Origin: Calothrix sp. NIES-4105
GTDB lineage: Bacteria > Cyanobacteriota > Cyanobacteriia > Cyanobacteriales > Nostocaceae
Assembly: GCF_002368415.1 (NCBI RefSeq)
Contig: NZ_AP018290.1
Coordinates: 9,415,717-9,479,716, forward strand
Direction: 5' to 3'
DNA length: 64,000 nt
Position numbers and translations under genes: made by a program. This document shows, piece after piece, positions 52,502 through 61,143 of this stretch (the first letter of the stretch is position 1; each line of letters starts with the position of its first letter). A model generated the notes under the pieces. That model searched no databases. It was not told where the DNA came from and worked only from the letters and a program-made list of their open reading frames with translations.

Positions 52502-53476
52502 TTAGACTTTTTCGCTGCTTTTGAGCCATTCCTCAATCTCAAGAGGTTGTTGCCAATTAAGCATTCTTAACATAAAACCATCAAGTTGCTTGGCGTTTAA
52601 CTTTTGAAGTTGACTAACTATCTGTGGCGTGAGAATCTCAGCCCCAAACTTAACTCGAATCATAGTACTTGCCAACTCAATCTTGCCTTCTAATTCGCCC
52701 TCTAACCTAGCCTTGTTCATTTGGGCTTCATACCAAGCATCGATTTCTTCCATCGTTCTCATAAAATCTCTCTCCTCTGAAGTTAAGTTATCAGTAGATA
52801 TGTTTCGTAAGTAAACACAATATTTAACACATGTACTGATTATATCATTTTTCTCTCTGCGATCCGGCGATAACTGCTTGATTGATTCAAAAGCGATCTG
52901 AGCGCTTTCTTTATTTCCCAACATTTTCAACCAAATTGTGTCAGAATTATCAAGCAATTGTTCGATAATCACAATTCCCATTCGTAAAATTTGAGGAAGT
53001 CGGTATACACCTACGCCTAATTCATTAGCTTGCTCAACGTTACATAATCTCAATAATTTTTCACTACAATTTACCGTCAGTATCCAGGTAAATGGATTTT
53101 GATGTTCTATTTGTTGTTTTGCTTGTTTCGACAGTCGCTCTCGACCTGTTTCCAATCTATTTTTGGCATTCTCTAACAGTTCTTTTTCCTTTTGCGTCCA
53201 ATACAGATTCTTTCTAGTAATCGATTTATGAATATCTGTCTCTTCTAAATACGAGCTATAATGTTCGATAATTATTGTTGGATGTTCTTGCATTAATCTA
53301 TCGAATAAACCTAAATTCTCCTGCTGCCATTCTAGAGTTTCTTGTCTCATAAACATCAAATCAATTTCCAGGTCTTCATCGTTGTGGACTTGGATATTTT
53401 GTAGAGTATCTCCCTTCGTTTTATATAGAGATTGGATATAGAATTTGAAAAATCGATCGTGTTTGTACTGAGCCAT
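52502..53476 (-). CDS. Rpn-like putative transposase/nuclease family protein
   Basis: The product has 324 residues. The N-terminal part (KHDRFFKFYIQSLY; NDEDLEIDLMFM, with the Asp of a PD-(D/E)XK core) and the middle (PFTWILTVNCSEKLLRLC; LGVGVYRLPQILRMGIVIIE; DTIWLKMLG) place it with the widespread cyanobacterial Rpn/DUF4351-related family. The C-terminal part (LEGELEGKIELASTMIRVKF; SQLQKLNAKQLDGFMLRML) is a short helical region typical of these proteins. The family promotes recombination or acts as nucleases. A relative lies at 3204-4127. Confidence 0.7.
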   Translation of the reverse strand: MAQYKHDRFFKFYIQSLYKTKGDTLQNIQVHNDEDLEIDLMFMRQETLEWQQENLGLFDRLMQEHPTIIIEHYSSYLEETDIHKSITRKNLYWTQKEKELLENAKNRLETGRERLSKQAKQQIEHQNPFTWILTVNCSEKLLRLCNVEQANELGVGVYRLPQILRMGIVIIEQLLDNSDTIWLKMLGNKESAQIAFESIKQLSPDRREKNDIISTCVKYCVYLRNISTDNLTSEERDFMRTMEEIDAWYEAQMNKARLEGELEGKIELASTMIRVKFGAEILTPQIVSQLQKLNAKQLDGFMLRMLNWQQPLEIEEWLKSSEKV

Positions 53477-53644
53477 TTAAATTTATCTAGTCCTCGACAA
53501 CGCTTTTATGTTGCGACATTTAATTTAAGCGAGAAAAATATCGTTAAACCATTATAAACAAAGTTAGTGTCCAAGACTTACAATTTGAGCTTTGCCCCTT
53601 CATGAGTCCTGTTTCTTGCTGTACTACCTGAAGAGTTTTAGGTT

Positions 53645-53929
53645 TTAACAGCTTCTTCTGGCGATAAATTACCATAAATGACAGACATAATTGAGGGCTG
53701 CTGTACCTAGATTGCGAACATCTGGCTTGAGATTAAATAAGGCGCAATTGTCAATGCGTTTGTAAAGTTGTAGGTTGACACGGAAGGTTAGGCGACATTC
53801 TATAATTTGGTCGTCTTGTTTAGTTAGGGTTAGGGTGAGCGCGAGCGTGCGAAGAGTTATCGGGGATTGGGACGAGTCGTGTAGGATTAAGTAGGTGGTT
53901 AGTGCAAAGTCTTCAGTCTTTATGGTCAT
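53645..53929 (-). pseudogene. YbjN-family gene with large internal deletion (copy C)
   Basis: 53669-53929 encodes the first 73 residues of the family (DDQIIECRLTFRVNLQLYKR) and then runs off frame. 53645-53698 matches the last 55 bases of the intact copies (TTCTTCTGGCGATAAATTACC). About 900 bp between are gone. The junction sequence GTACCTAGATTGCGAAC is shared with the scrap at 48603, so these two relics are related. Confidence 0.82.
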
Positions 53930-53952
53930 GTAGAATTAGTCATTTAATAATT

Positions 53953-54591
53953 TTATTCATTATTCAACCTTTGAAAATCTGATGCATCAAAGTCTGGAAA
54001 AAGTTGCGGCATAATTTCTCTAAAGTTAGTTTCTTCAACTGACATGGGTACATAAGGGTTAACATATTCCGGTTGAACAATAGCTTTGTGCCAATACCAA
54101 AAACCGCGAGATTTAAGTAAAAGTTTTAGATAACCTTCAAAATCTACACCTAGCGGACTCATTTCCTCACCAAGATAATGATAATAAACTTGAGGGTTAT
54201 CAGAGCCGTCTAGGTAAAGTGCCGCACAAGCTTCATCAATAAAAAAATCTAATGGATGTAGAGATTTATAAGCATCATTTTTATCAAAATAAATGATATT
54301 ATCCCAGTTCTTAAATACTTCTTGAATAGATAACAGATTAATATATCCAACTGCTAATCCTCCGTCAGCAATTTTTTTTTGCTTTTTTCTTTCCCATTGA
54401 ATTGTAATACCATTTGCTGCACTGTAAAAATCAATCATCGCTGCCGTTAATTTGAAATAGCTTTGAGTCGCATTTAATTCTTTCTCTGTTGCTGGCGGAT
54501 TAAATTCAGATTTCATAACTTTAATCAGTGGATTATTTTCAAGATCGACTACCATTGAACGAAATTGCTGAACAATACTTGGCTGCGTCAT
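53953..54591 (-). CDS. SUKH (SMI1/KNR4) family immunity protein
   Basis: The 212-residue protein shows the SUKH pattern: NPPATEKELNATQSYFKLTA, AMIDFYSAANGITIQWE, GYINLLSIQEVFKNWDN, HPLDFFIDEACAALYLDG and GVDFEGYLKLLLKSRGFWYW. SUKH proteins neutralise nuclease and other polymorphic toxins. The gene starts 45 bp after the stop of the giant nuclease effector on the same strand, so it is very likely the cognate immunity protein. Confidence 0.85.
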   Translation of the reverse strand: MTQPSIVQQFRSMVVDLENNPLIKVMKSEFNPPATEKELNATQSYFKLTAAMIDFYSAANGITIQWERKKQKKIADGGLAVGYINLLSIQEVFKNWDNIIYFDKNDAYKSLHPLDFFIDEACAALYLDGSDNPQVYYHYLGEEMSPLGVDFEGYLKLLLKSRGFWYWHKAIVQPEYVNPYVPMSVEETNFREIMPQLFPDFDASDFQRLNNE

Positions 54592-54636
54592 TATATAATT
54601 ACCTATTTGCTAAAATTTTCATTATTATTTGTAATG

Positions 54637-57600
54637 TTAATACGGTGTTCCCGGACGTGGATATGCTCTTTTCAATTTTTGAATAGTTAGTGATCCTATA
54701 CCATCAATTTTTTCAAGTTCAGATACTTCAACTTTCCCTGTTGGTCCTTTTATAGCAATAATTTTTTCAGCTTGGTCTTTAGTAAAACGTTGTAGACCTA
54801 CTCGTTTGACTTTTTTTACCATAGTTTTAGCATTATCATTTCCGATATTGATTGGAGGAACTGAAGGTTTGGTTGCAGTACCTAAAGCAGTATCGGGGGG
54901 AAGTGTATGCGGTAACGTATTACTATAAATTTTAGTGTCTTTCACCCAATCAGCTTTGTCTTTTCCAGATTTTCCGGCAACTTTCTTCATCTTATAGAGT
55001 TCAAATTTAAGAGCAGTAGCCAAATTCGCTTCTTCGGGAATGTGCGTTCTTGATCCTTGACCTGCATATTCAACTTTAACTTTATAACTTACAACCTTTT
55101 TTTGTCCCAATACTTGGTCTTTTACCTTATCTTCAACCTCTCTTTCCATGTCTCCATTTAGCTGACCTGTAATCGGTGTCAAATTTTGGATTTCTCCCGG
55201 TCCATGTACATGGTGATTAAGAAGATGACCCCGTATATATACTTGATTCCCTCCTTCGTTTCGTTGGCGTACCTTTTTCCAAAGGTTTGACTCTCCAGAA
55301 GGTTCACTACCTCTCAACTTTCCTGGATTTAAACTTAAGGGTTCTGCTATCATTTCTTCGGCATCTATACTAGAAACACTTTCCCCAATTGACCGTGGTT
55401 TAGTAGGATTAAAGATAACTTCTGTCGGAGGCAAACCCTTATCTTTACCCCCTGCATGTTTATAAAAGATTTCCAATTGCTCTTTTATCTCGCCGAATAG
55501 TTCCTGAATCTTTGCTCCTCCAGTACTAGCAGAATAGCTTGCAGGTAAACTTGTATCTTTAGCACCTTTTTTGGCTTTAAAATTCTTTTTGATTTTATCA
55601 ATTTCGCTGGCCAATCTTTGAATTTCTGCAAGTGCTTGTTCTTGTGGACTGCCTGCTGGTCTAGGGTACTTGCTTTTATCTTTAAGTTTCTCAATAAAAG
55701 ACTTTAACGTTACTGGCGTACTAGCTACCATCAATTCCGCTGACTTCTCTTTACCTTTGAAGAAAAGAGTATGCGTCTCACCATCTTCGGTCTTAAATTG
55801 CTTTTTGGCTTTCCACCATTCAACAATAGCAGCTACTTTTTCTTTGCCTTTGTCTACTGTATTTTTATATTTGTCTTTTATTGCTCCCTTCTTCTCATCA
55901 AGCTTGTTCTTGGCGCCTTCCTTTTTATCTTCAACCCACTGCTTACCAGCTTTATATTTTTCCTTAGCTGAATCTGTAACGGCGCCTACCTTCTTGCCTA
56001 CCTTGCTATTCTTAACCTTATCCTTCGCAGCTTCCTTCTTATCATTAACCCATTGTTCAGCGCCTTCCTTCTTATCATTAACCCACTGTTCAGCGCCTTG
56101 TTTCTTATCCTCAGCCCACTGCTTACCAGCGTTGTATTTCTCTTGTGCTGAATCTTTAGCGGCGCCTACTTTCTTGCCTACCTTGCTATTCTTAACTTTC
56201 CCACCAACTTTGTTGGCAAATTTAGCACCTTTGTCAATTACCCAGTCAACTGCTTTTTCCATTGGTCGGCGCAGTTTTTGGAAGATTGATTGAATCTTTC
56301 CAGCTATTCCACCTAAGCCCAAAAGGCTTGCCAGGAAACTAATAACTACTGGTATCGACTTAGCAAGGGCATTTTCTACACCCTTCACGGCTTGGTCAAT
56401 CGAACCTTTGGCGATGGCAACTATCGAGTCAAGAATTGCGTTGATTAAATCGGCAATTTGCTGCGCGCGTTCGATGAAGAATTTGACGATTTCGTAAATT
56501 GTTTTACATGCTTTGATGAATGCCGAAGCTGGGGTGAGGAGGCTCATAATCCACTCTATCCCGGCGACAATCACGGTTTGAATTATATAGTTCTTGATTG
56601 GTTCAAGTATTAATGTATTGAGGTCGCCAACTTGTTCCTTAACAAACTCCCACAAACCTCCTACACCTTTAGTTGACAAGGTTTTAAACATTTCAACGTT
56701 TTGTTCGAGGTAGGTGACTTTTTCTTCTCCTAGTCGTTGCGCTACCTGTCCGCGAATTGCTTCATAGGTAAACCCTAAAAGCTGCATCGCTAAACTAAAA
56801 ATGCCTTCGAGGTTTAAGCTTTCTGGCATTTGAATTCCACTTTGTGCCATAGTGCCAGTCAACCAACCGATTAGCCCCTGTTCAAGGTGCTGCCCGATGT
56901 TCTTCATAAAGTTCATGAAGCCTTGTTTGACTGCTTGGATTAAATTGCCCAGGAAGCCAATTGGGTTCGCAATGATTTGCCCAATTACACTAGCCGCGCG
57001 CGCGAGTACCGAAAGCAGCAATTTTGTCATTTCGATAATCGTCTTGACAACCCCGACGATAAAATCGAATGCTTTTTGGAAGAAACCGCGATTTTCCGCT
57101 TTCATTTCCTCAATACGGTCATCAACGGCTTTGAGATTTTCCTGATATTTCTGCGCTAGGGTATCAATTAATTCATCCTGCTTACTGTCAACGGTCTGCT
57201 GCAACTCCTCAAACTTGCTATCAATGCTTGCTGCTGTTTCCTGACCAAATGCTTGCAGGTCTTGTGGTAATTGAGCTACATACTCTTGAACCTGCTGTTT
57301 CCCTTCGGCAATTTTCGCTTTTGCTTGGGTTAACCCTTTACTGATAATGCTGACGACGTTATCAATTACACCGTCCATTTTTTCAATGTAAAGCTTCCGT
57401 CCCTCTTCATAAAAAGCATTTACTTCCTTTGGCAAACCCAGAAATTGATCTACAAGCCATTTTCCCGGACCCCAGAAGCCACTATAACGCTTTTTCTTAT
57501 AAGCTTTCATCCGCGCGGAGACATCATCCTCAAATACTTTTTTCGCTTCAGTCGCACCAGCATCGAACGCTTGCTGAACTTGACCATCTAGATCGCCGAG

Positions 57601-60600
57601 TGTTTTTTCAACTTCCGTTTTGGTTTTTTCGTATATCTGATTAATATCGCTAGCTACTTTAGTCCGTGCTTCCTCGTCTTTGCCCTTGCCTCCTGCCTGT
57701 TTGTCTGAAACCTCATTCAGGTGTTGAGCGCGGATATCGTGCATTCCTTCAAGATGCTGTTGCGCTGTGGTTTCAGCAGTGGCTTGAGCATTTGATATTA
57801 TTTGTTGCTCTGAGTTGCGATATTGTTGGGGAGCTTGTGTTGCATTTGTTTGGGCATCTTTCTTCGCTGCTACCGCTTGTTGGAATTCTGGTTCATTGGA
57901 ATTTTTTAATTGCTCCTCAGTAATATTATTCTCAGACATTTTATCGTCGAGCTTTTGATTGTTTTCTTGCAGTGGCGCCTCGACTTCGCTCTCTGCTTTT
58001 TGCTTGGGAGCAGCTTTTTCTGCACCAATTTGTGATGGCGCCTTTCCTGGCTCGTTTTGTTGTAGAGGTGTTACTTGTTTTGCCTCAATGCCACTGGTAT
58101 CGGGCTTTTCTTTTGTTTTTTCTTCGAGTTGACCTTGAGAGTTTTTCTGCTCTTCTTTGACCTGCCCACTTAAATCGCCTTTTACTGAGTCAAGCTTGTT
58201 ATTATCCTTAAAATTATCGGCTTCTTTCAAGTTCTTGGGCGCCATATCAGCAATGCGCTCCATCAGCTTGGCTTTAAAAGCAGCTGCGTCAAATTCTGGA
58301 GTTTGGGCTTGCCCCATTTCACCAACTTGGTTGGCTTGTGCTTTGCTGTCAACTTCATTACCTGGAGGTACGGCAGCATCTTGAGCTTGTTTAGCTTTAC
58401 TTTCAGATGGCTCGTGTTCCTTCTGCGTTTCTGCAACTTCTTTTGTCGTGTTAACTACTGATTGAAATTCTGGGTCTTCTTCGGCGGAAGCTGGCGCCTT
58501 TTCACCACCCCCTGTTTTTGATGTAACATCTGTTTGTGACCCTGATGTACTTACATCTGATTGTGTACCTGGCAACCCTGCACTTACGTCTCCTTGTACC
58601 CCTGGCATCCCAGCTATTACACCTGCTACAGCCTCGCCTACCCCTGTGCTGCCTGCTTCCGACCCAGATTTATCGTCTGAAGCTCCTTTTTCTGCATCTG
58701 CTTTGGGGTCAGTTGACTTTTGCTGTCCTTGTTTATCTCCCTCTGTTTTTTGAGGATTTTCTGCGTTTTTAGCTGATTTATCCGGCGCCTGATCCTGTGT
58801 TCCTTGAGGTGAATCTGTCTTCAGGTCAGTTGACTTTTGTTCTTTTTGTTCTTTTGATTGATTCTTATCGTTCTTATTGTCGGATGGTTCCCCAGATGCT
58901 CCTGCTCCACCCCCATTAGCAGAAGGATTCGTTGCCGCACCATCCCCATTACCGTTCGGTGGCGCCGTCAACCCGCCTTTTTTCTCAGAAGACTGACCCT
59001 GCTGTTCCCCTTTATCAGCATTAAGCTTGGCATTTGGATCCTCTTTTTGCCCTTTATCTTCTATTTTCTGAGGATTATCCTTGGAATTGTTTGCTGTTGT
59101 GGTATTAGCGGGTGCTTTTCCTGATGATGGGGTTGTTGAGGTTTTAGGCTTCTCTTTTAGATCAGTCGCAGATGCTTTTTTTTTAGAAGATGTTGGAGAT
59201 GCTTTTGCTTGTATTTTATTTTCCTTTTGAGCTATTGTAGAAACCGATTTTTTTTGAACGGCGCCACCACTTTGCTGAACAACGTGAGTTAATTCATGGG
59301 CAAGTAACTCCTTTCCCCCATTACTTCCTGGTGAGTATTCTCCTTGACGGAAGAAAATATCCGATCCGGTTGTAAAAGCGCGCGCTTGAACTGATTGGTT
59401 AAGGTCATGAGAACGAGAATCAGTATGGATTTTTACACCACTAAAGTCAGCCCCAAACGCCTGTTCCATTGGTTGCCGAATATCGTCTGCCATCGGCTGT
59501 CCACTTCCGCGCGCCCCTTTGATAGAATTTTCCACGTCGGAAGCGGGCGCCGTGCCAGTTCCTCCTGACTTTCGCTGCAAATAAGGCTTCATTTGAGCTT
59601 GTTCTTCTTCCTCTGGCATTGCTTCGCGTTGCAGTGGAGTTATGGAATTAGCCAGAGATTTGGTTTGTACTTGTTGTTCTTCCTCTTCTGGCATTGCCTC
59701 ACGTTGTAGTGGGGTGATCGAATTAGCCAGAGATTTGGTTTGTACTTGTTGTTCTTCCTCTTCTGGCATTGCTTCGCGTTGCAGTGGAGTTATGGAATTA
59801 GCCAGAGATTTGGTTTGTACTTGTTGTTCTTCCTCTTCTGGCATTGCTTCACGTTGTAGTGGGGTGATCGAATTAGCCAGAGATTTGGTTTGTACTTGTT
59901 GTTCTTCCTCTTCTGGCATTGCCTCACGTTGTAGTGGGGTGATCGAATTAGCCAGAGATTTGGTTTGTACTTGTTGTTCTTCCTCTTCTGGCATTGCCTC
60001 ACGTTGCAGTGGGGTGATGGAATTAGCCAGAGATTTGGTTTGTACTTGTTGTTGTTCTTCGTCTTCTGGCATTGCCTCACGTTGTAGTGGGGTGATGGAG
60101 TTAGCCAGAGACTTGGTTTGTACTTGTTGCTGTTCTTCTTCCTCTGGCATTGCCTCACGTTGTAGTGGGGTGATGGAGTTAGCCAGAGATTTGGTTTGTA
60201 CTTGTTGTTGTTCTTCCTCTTCTGGCATTGCCTCACGCTGTACTAGTGGGGTGATGGAATTAGCCAGAGATTTGGTTTGTAATTTTTCTTCTTCCTCTTG
60301 TGGCGCCTCCTTTTGTTGTACTGATTGCTGATTTGCAGGATTGCTCATCCGCTGCATTACTTGGTGTGCTACTCGATCTGCTTCTTGCTCGTAAACGTCT
60401 CCCGGTTTGCCAACTGTGAGTTTTGCTTGGGGACGCATTGAGATTCGATTCAAGTCGTAGCTGGGAGGTTTTTTTACTGCTTGTTGCTCAGTCGTGGGTT
60501 TGGGCATGACATGAGATGACTCTAAACCAAAGCCGCGCGTCGGTTGCTTCAGTGTAGATATTGAGAAGGAATTCGTAGTAGTTTTCTTACCTTGACCTAC

Positions 60601-60612
60601 TCGTTCTCTCAT
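54637..60612 (-). CDS. Giant eCIS effector: leader, DUF4157, helical body, nuclease-like tip
   Basis: The ATG at 60612 (GAGGAGAAAA upstream; MRERVGQGKKTTTNSFSIST) matches the other leaders; a longer frame to 60699 is rejected. The product has about 1,991 residues. Order: shared leader (1-95); nine acidic repeats of 25-26 residues (REAMPEEEEQQ, QTKSLANSITPL; about 107-340); DUF4157 with zinc-protease motif HELTH at about 435; a disordered charged region; long coiled coil and amphipathic helices (about 900-1500); a Lys-rich segment; then a ββα-nuclease-like domain at about 1700-1870 (RGHLLNHHVHGPGEIQNLTP) and a C-terminal helix-hairpin-helix (LEKIDGIGSLTIQKLKRAYP). It is a DNA/RNA-degrading cargo by inference. 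The SUKH immunity gene follows. Confidence 0.85.
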   Translation of the reverse strand: MRERVGQGKKTTTNSFSISTLKQPTRGFGLESSHVMPKPTTEQQAVKKPPSYDLNRISMRPQAKLTVGKPGDVYEQEADRVAHQVMQRMSNPANQQSVQQKEAPQEEEEKLQTKSLANSITPLVQREAMPEEEEQQQVQTKSLANSITPLQREAMPEEEEQQQVQTKSLANSITPLQREAMPEDEEQQQVQTKSLANSITPLQREAMPEEEEQQVQTKSLANSITPLQREAMPEEEEQQVQTKSLANSITPLQREAMPEEEEQQVQTKSLANSITPLQREAMPEEEEQQVQTKSLANSITPLQREAMPEEEEQQVQTKSLANSITPLQREAMPEEEEQAQMKPYLQRKSGGTGTAPASDVENSIKGARGSGQPMADDIRQPMEQAFGADFSGVKIHTDSRSHDLNQSVQARAFTTGSDIFFRQGEYSPGSNGGKELLAHELTHVVQQSGGAVQKKSVSTIAQKENKIQAKASPTSSKKKASATDLKEKPKTSTTPSSGKAPANTTTANNSKDNPQKIEDKGQKEDPNAKLNADKGEQQGQSSEKKGGLTAPPNGNGDGAATNPSANGGGAGASGEPSDNKNDKNQSKEQKEQKSTDLKTDSPQGTQDQAPDKSAKNAENPQKTEGDKQGQQKSTDPKADAEKGASDDKSGSEAGSTGVGEAVAGVIAGMPGVQGDVSAGLPGTQSDVSTSGSQTDVTSKTGGGEKAPASAEEDPEFQSVVNTTKEVAETQKEHEPSESKAKQAQDAAVPPGNEVDSKAQANQVGEMGQAQTPEFDAAAFKAKLMERIADMAPKNLKEADNFKDNNKLDSVKGDLSGQVKEEQKNSQGQLEEKTKEKPDTSGIEAKQVTPLQQNEPGKAPSQIGAEKAAPKQKAESEVEAPLQENNQKLDDKMSENNITEEQLKNSNEPEFQQAVAAKKDAQTNATQAPQQYRNSEQQIISNAQATAETTAQQHLEGMHDIRAQHLNEVSDKQAGGKGKDEEARTKVASDINQIYEKTKTEVEKTLGDLDGQVQQAFDAGATEAKKVFEDDVSARMKAYKKKRYSGFWGPGKWLVDQFLGLPKEVNAFYEEGRKLYIEKMDGVIDNVVSIISKGLTQAKAKIAEGKQQVQEYVAQLPQDLQAFGQETAASIDSKFEELQQTVDSKQDELIDTLAQKYQENLKAVDDRIEEMKAENRGFFQKAFDFIVGVVKTIIEMTKLLLSVLARAASVIGQIIANPIGFLGNLIQAVKQGFMNFMKNIGQHLEQGLIGWLTGTMAQSGIQMPESLNLEGIFSLAMQLLGFTYEAIRGQVAQRLGEEKVTYLEQNVEMFKTLSTKGVGGLWEFVKEQVGDLNTLILEPIKNYIIQTVIVAGIEWIMSLLTPASAFIKACKTIYEIVKFFIERAQQIADLINAILDSIVAIAKGSIDQAVKGVENALAKSIPVVISFLASLLGLGGIAGKIQSIFQKLRRPMEKAVDWVIDKGAKFANKVGGKVKNSKVGKKVGAAKDSAQEKYNAGKQWAEDKKQGAEQWVNDKKEGAEQWVNDKKEAAKDKVKNSKVGKKVGAVTDSAKEKYKAGKQWVEDKKEGAKNKLDEKKGAIKDKYKNTVDKGKEKVAAIVEWWKAKKQFKTEDGETHTLFFKGKEKSAELMVASTPVTLKSFIEKLKDKSKYPRPAGSPQEQALAEIQRLASEIDKIKKNFKAKKGAKDTSLPASYSASTGGAKIQELFGEIKEQLEIFYKHAGGKDKGLPPTEVIFNPTKPRSIGESVSSIDAEEMIAEPLSLNPGKLRGSEPSGESNLWKKVRQRNEGGNQVYIRGHLLNHHVHGPGEIQNLTPITGQLNGDMEREVEDKVKDQVLGQKKVVSYKVKVEYAGQGSRTHIPEEANLATALKFELYKMKKVAGKSGKDKADWVKDTKIYSNTLPHTLPPDTALGTATKPSVPPINIGNDNAKTMVKKVKRVGLQRFTKDQAEKIIAIKGPTGKVEVSELEKIDGIGSLTIQKLKRAYPRPGTPY
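59590..60290 (-). repeat. Coding tandem repeats of 75/78 bp in the giant effector
   Basis: Nine near-identical units encode REAMPEEEEQQ(Q)VQTKSLANS-type repeats. The near-perfect DNA identity suggests recent expansion. The complementary strand is also open through the array but is only a mirror of the repeat. Confidence 0.93.
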
Positions 60613-60718
60613 TTTTTTCTCCTCATGCCCAAGCAGTAGGTTAATAAATATCTTGCCAGTACAAAATTCTAGGATAGTGCGACTGTGTACATCACACAAT
60701 TAGCCAAAAGTCTAAATA
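60613..60718 (-). promoter_or_regulatory. Conserved upstream cassette of effector genes (copy 3)
   Basis: On the minus strand it reads TTTAGACTTTTGGCTAATTG, a variable part with CACTATCCTAGAA, TGTACTGGCAAGATATTTAT, CCTACTGCTTGGGCATGAGG and the giant-effector ATG. It is closest to copy 2 at 46686-46795. Confidence 0.75.
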
Positions 60719-61143
60719 TCAATTGACGATATCTAGTACTCGATGTCAAAAGTTTTGACAGTATGTATATATATTTACCACATAGACACAGAGTTCACAG
60801 AGAGAGTTAGAGAGGTTTACAATTGGCTCCTACTGTTGTGTTAGTAAATATAAATACTAAAAATAGCTATTTTAACGATGATACTACTTAATTTGTGCAT
60901 CTTTTATTACTTACAGATTTTTCTGTGTAATTAATAATGACTTTATCACTATTTTCTGTGATATCTAATTTCATCTATATTTCATTAGGTTTCGATACGC
61001 TTATTAGATTTTTATCTTGTGAATACTTGTTAAAAATTATACTAATAAGTAAGTTTATTTTTTAAATTATTTCGTGCGTATTGTTTAAATGCAACGTTTA
61101 TTCTTTAATGAAAAAACATTTGCACTACCTAGGAAATAAATTT
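60719..61143. other. AT-rich intergenic region
   Basis: Divergent gap between the giant effector and the DUF4351 gene. It holds an ACACAGAGTTCACAGAGAG-type repeat at 60785-60805 and long AT-rich stretches. AGGAAAT at about 61131 is the ribosome site of the next gene. No gene is seen. Confidence 0.5.

Noticed and set aside
55670-56293. Long plus-strand frame opposite the giant effector
   Set aside because: Low-complexity Ser/Leu/Phe-rich shadow of the Lys-rich coding strand.
59642-60331. Plus-strand frame of 229 codons with ELARDLVCTCC-type repeats
   Set aside because: It is the mirror of the 75/78-bp coding repeat of the giant effector; the repeat length is a multiple of three, which keeps the opposite strand open. 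No ribosome site and no independent signal.
60613-60699. Extended N-terminus of the giant effector
   Set aside because: The extra 29 codons come from the conserved upstream cassette; the leader start MRERVGQ with its ribosome site is shared with two other genes.
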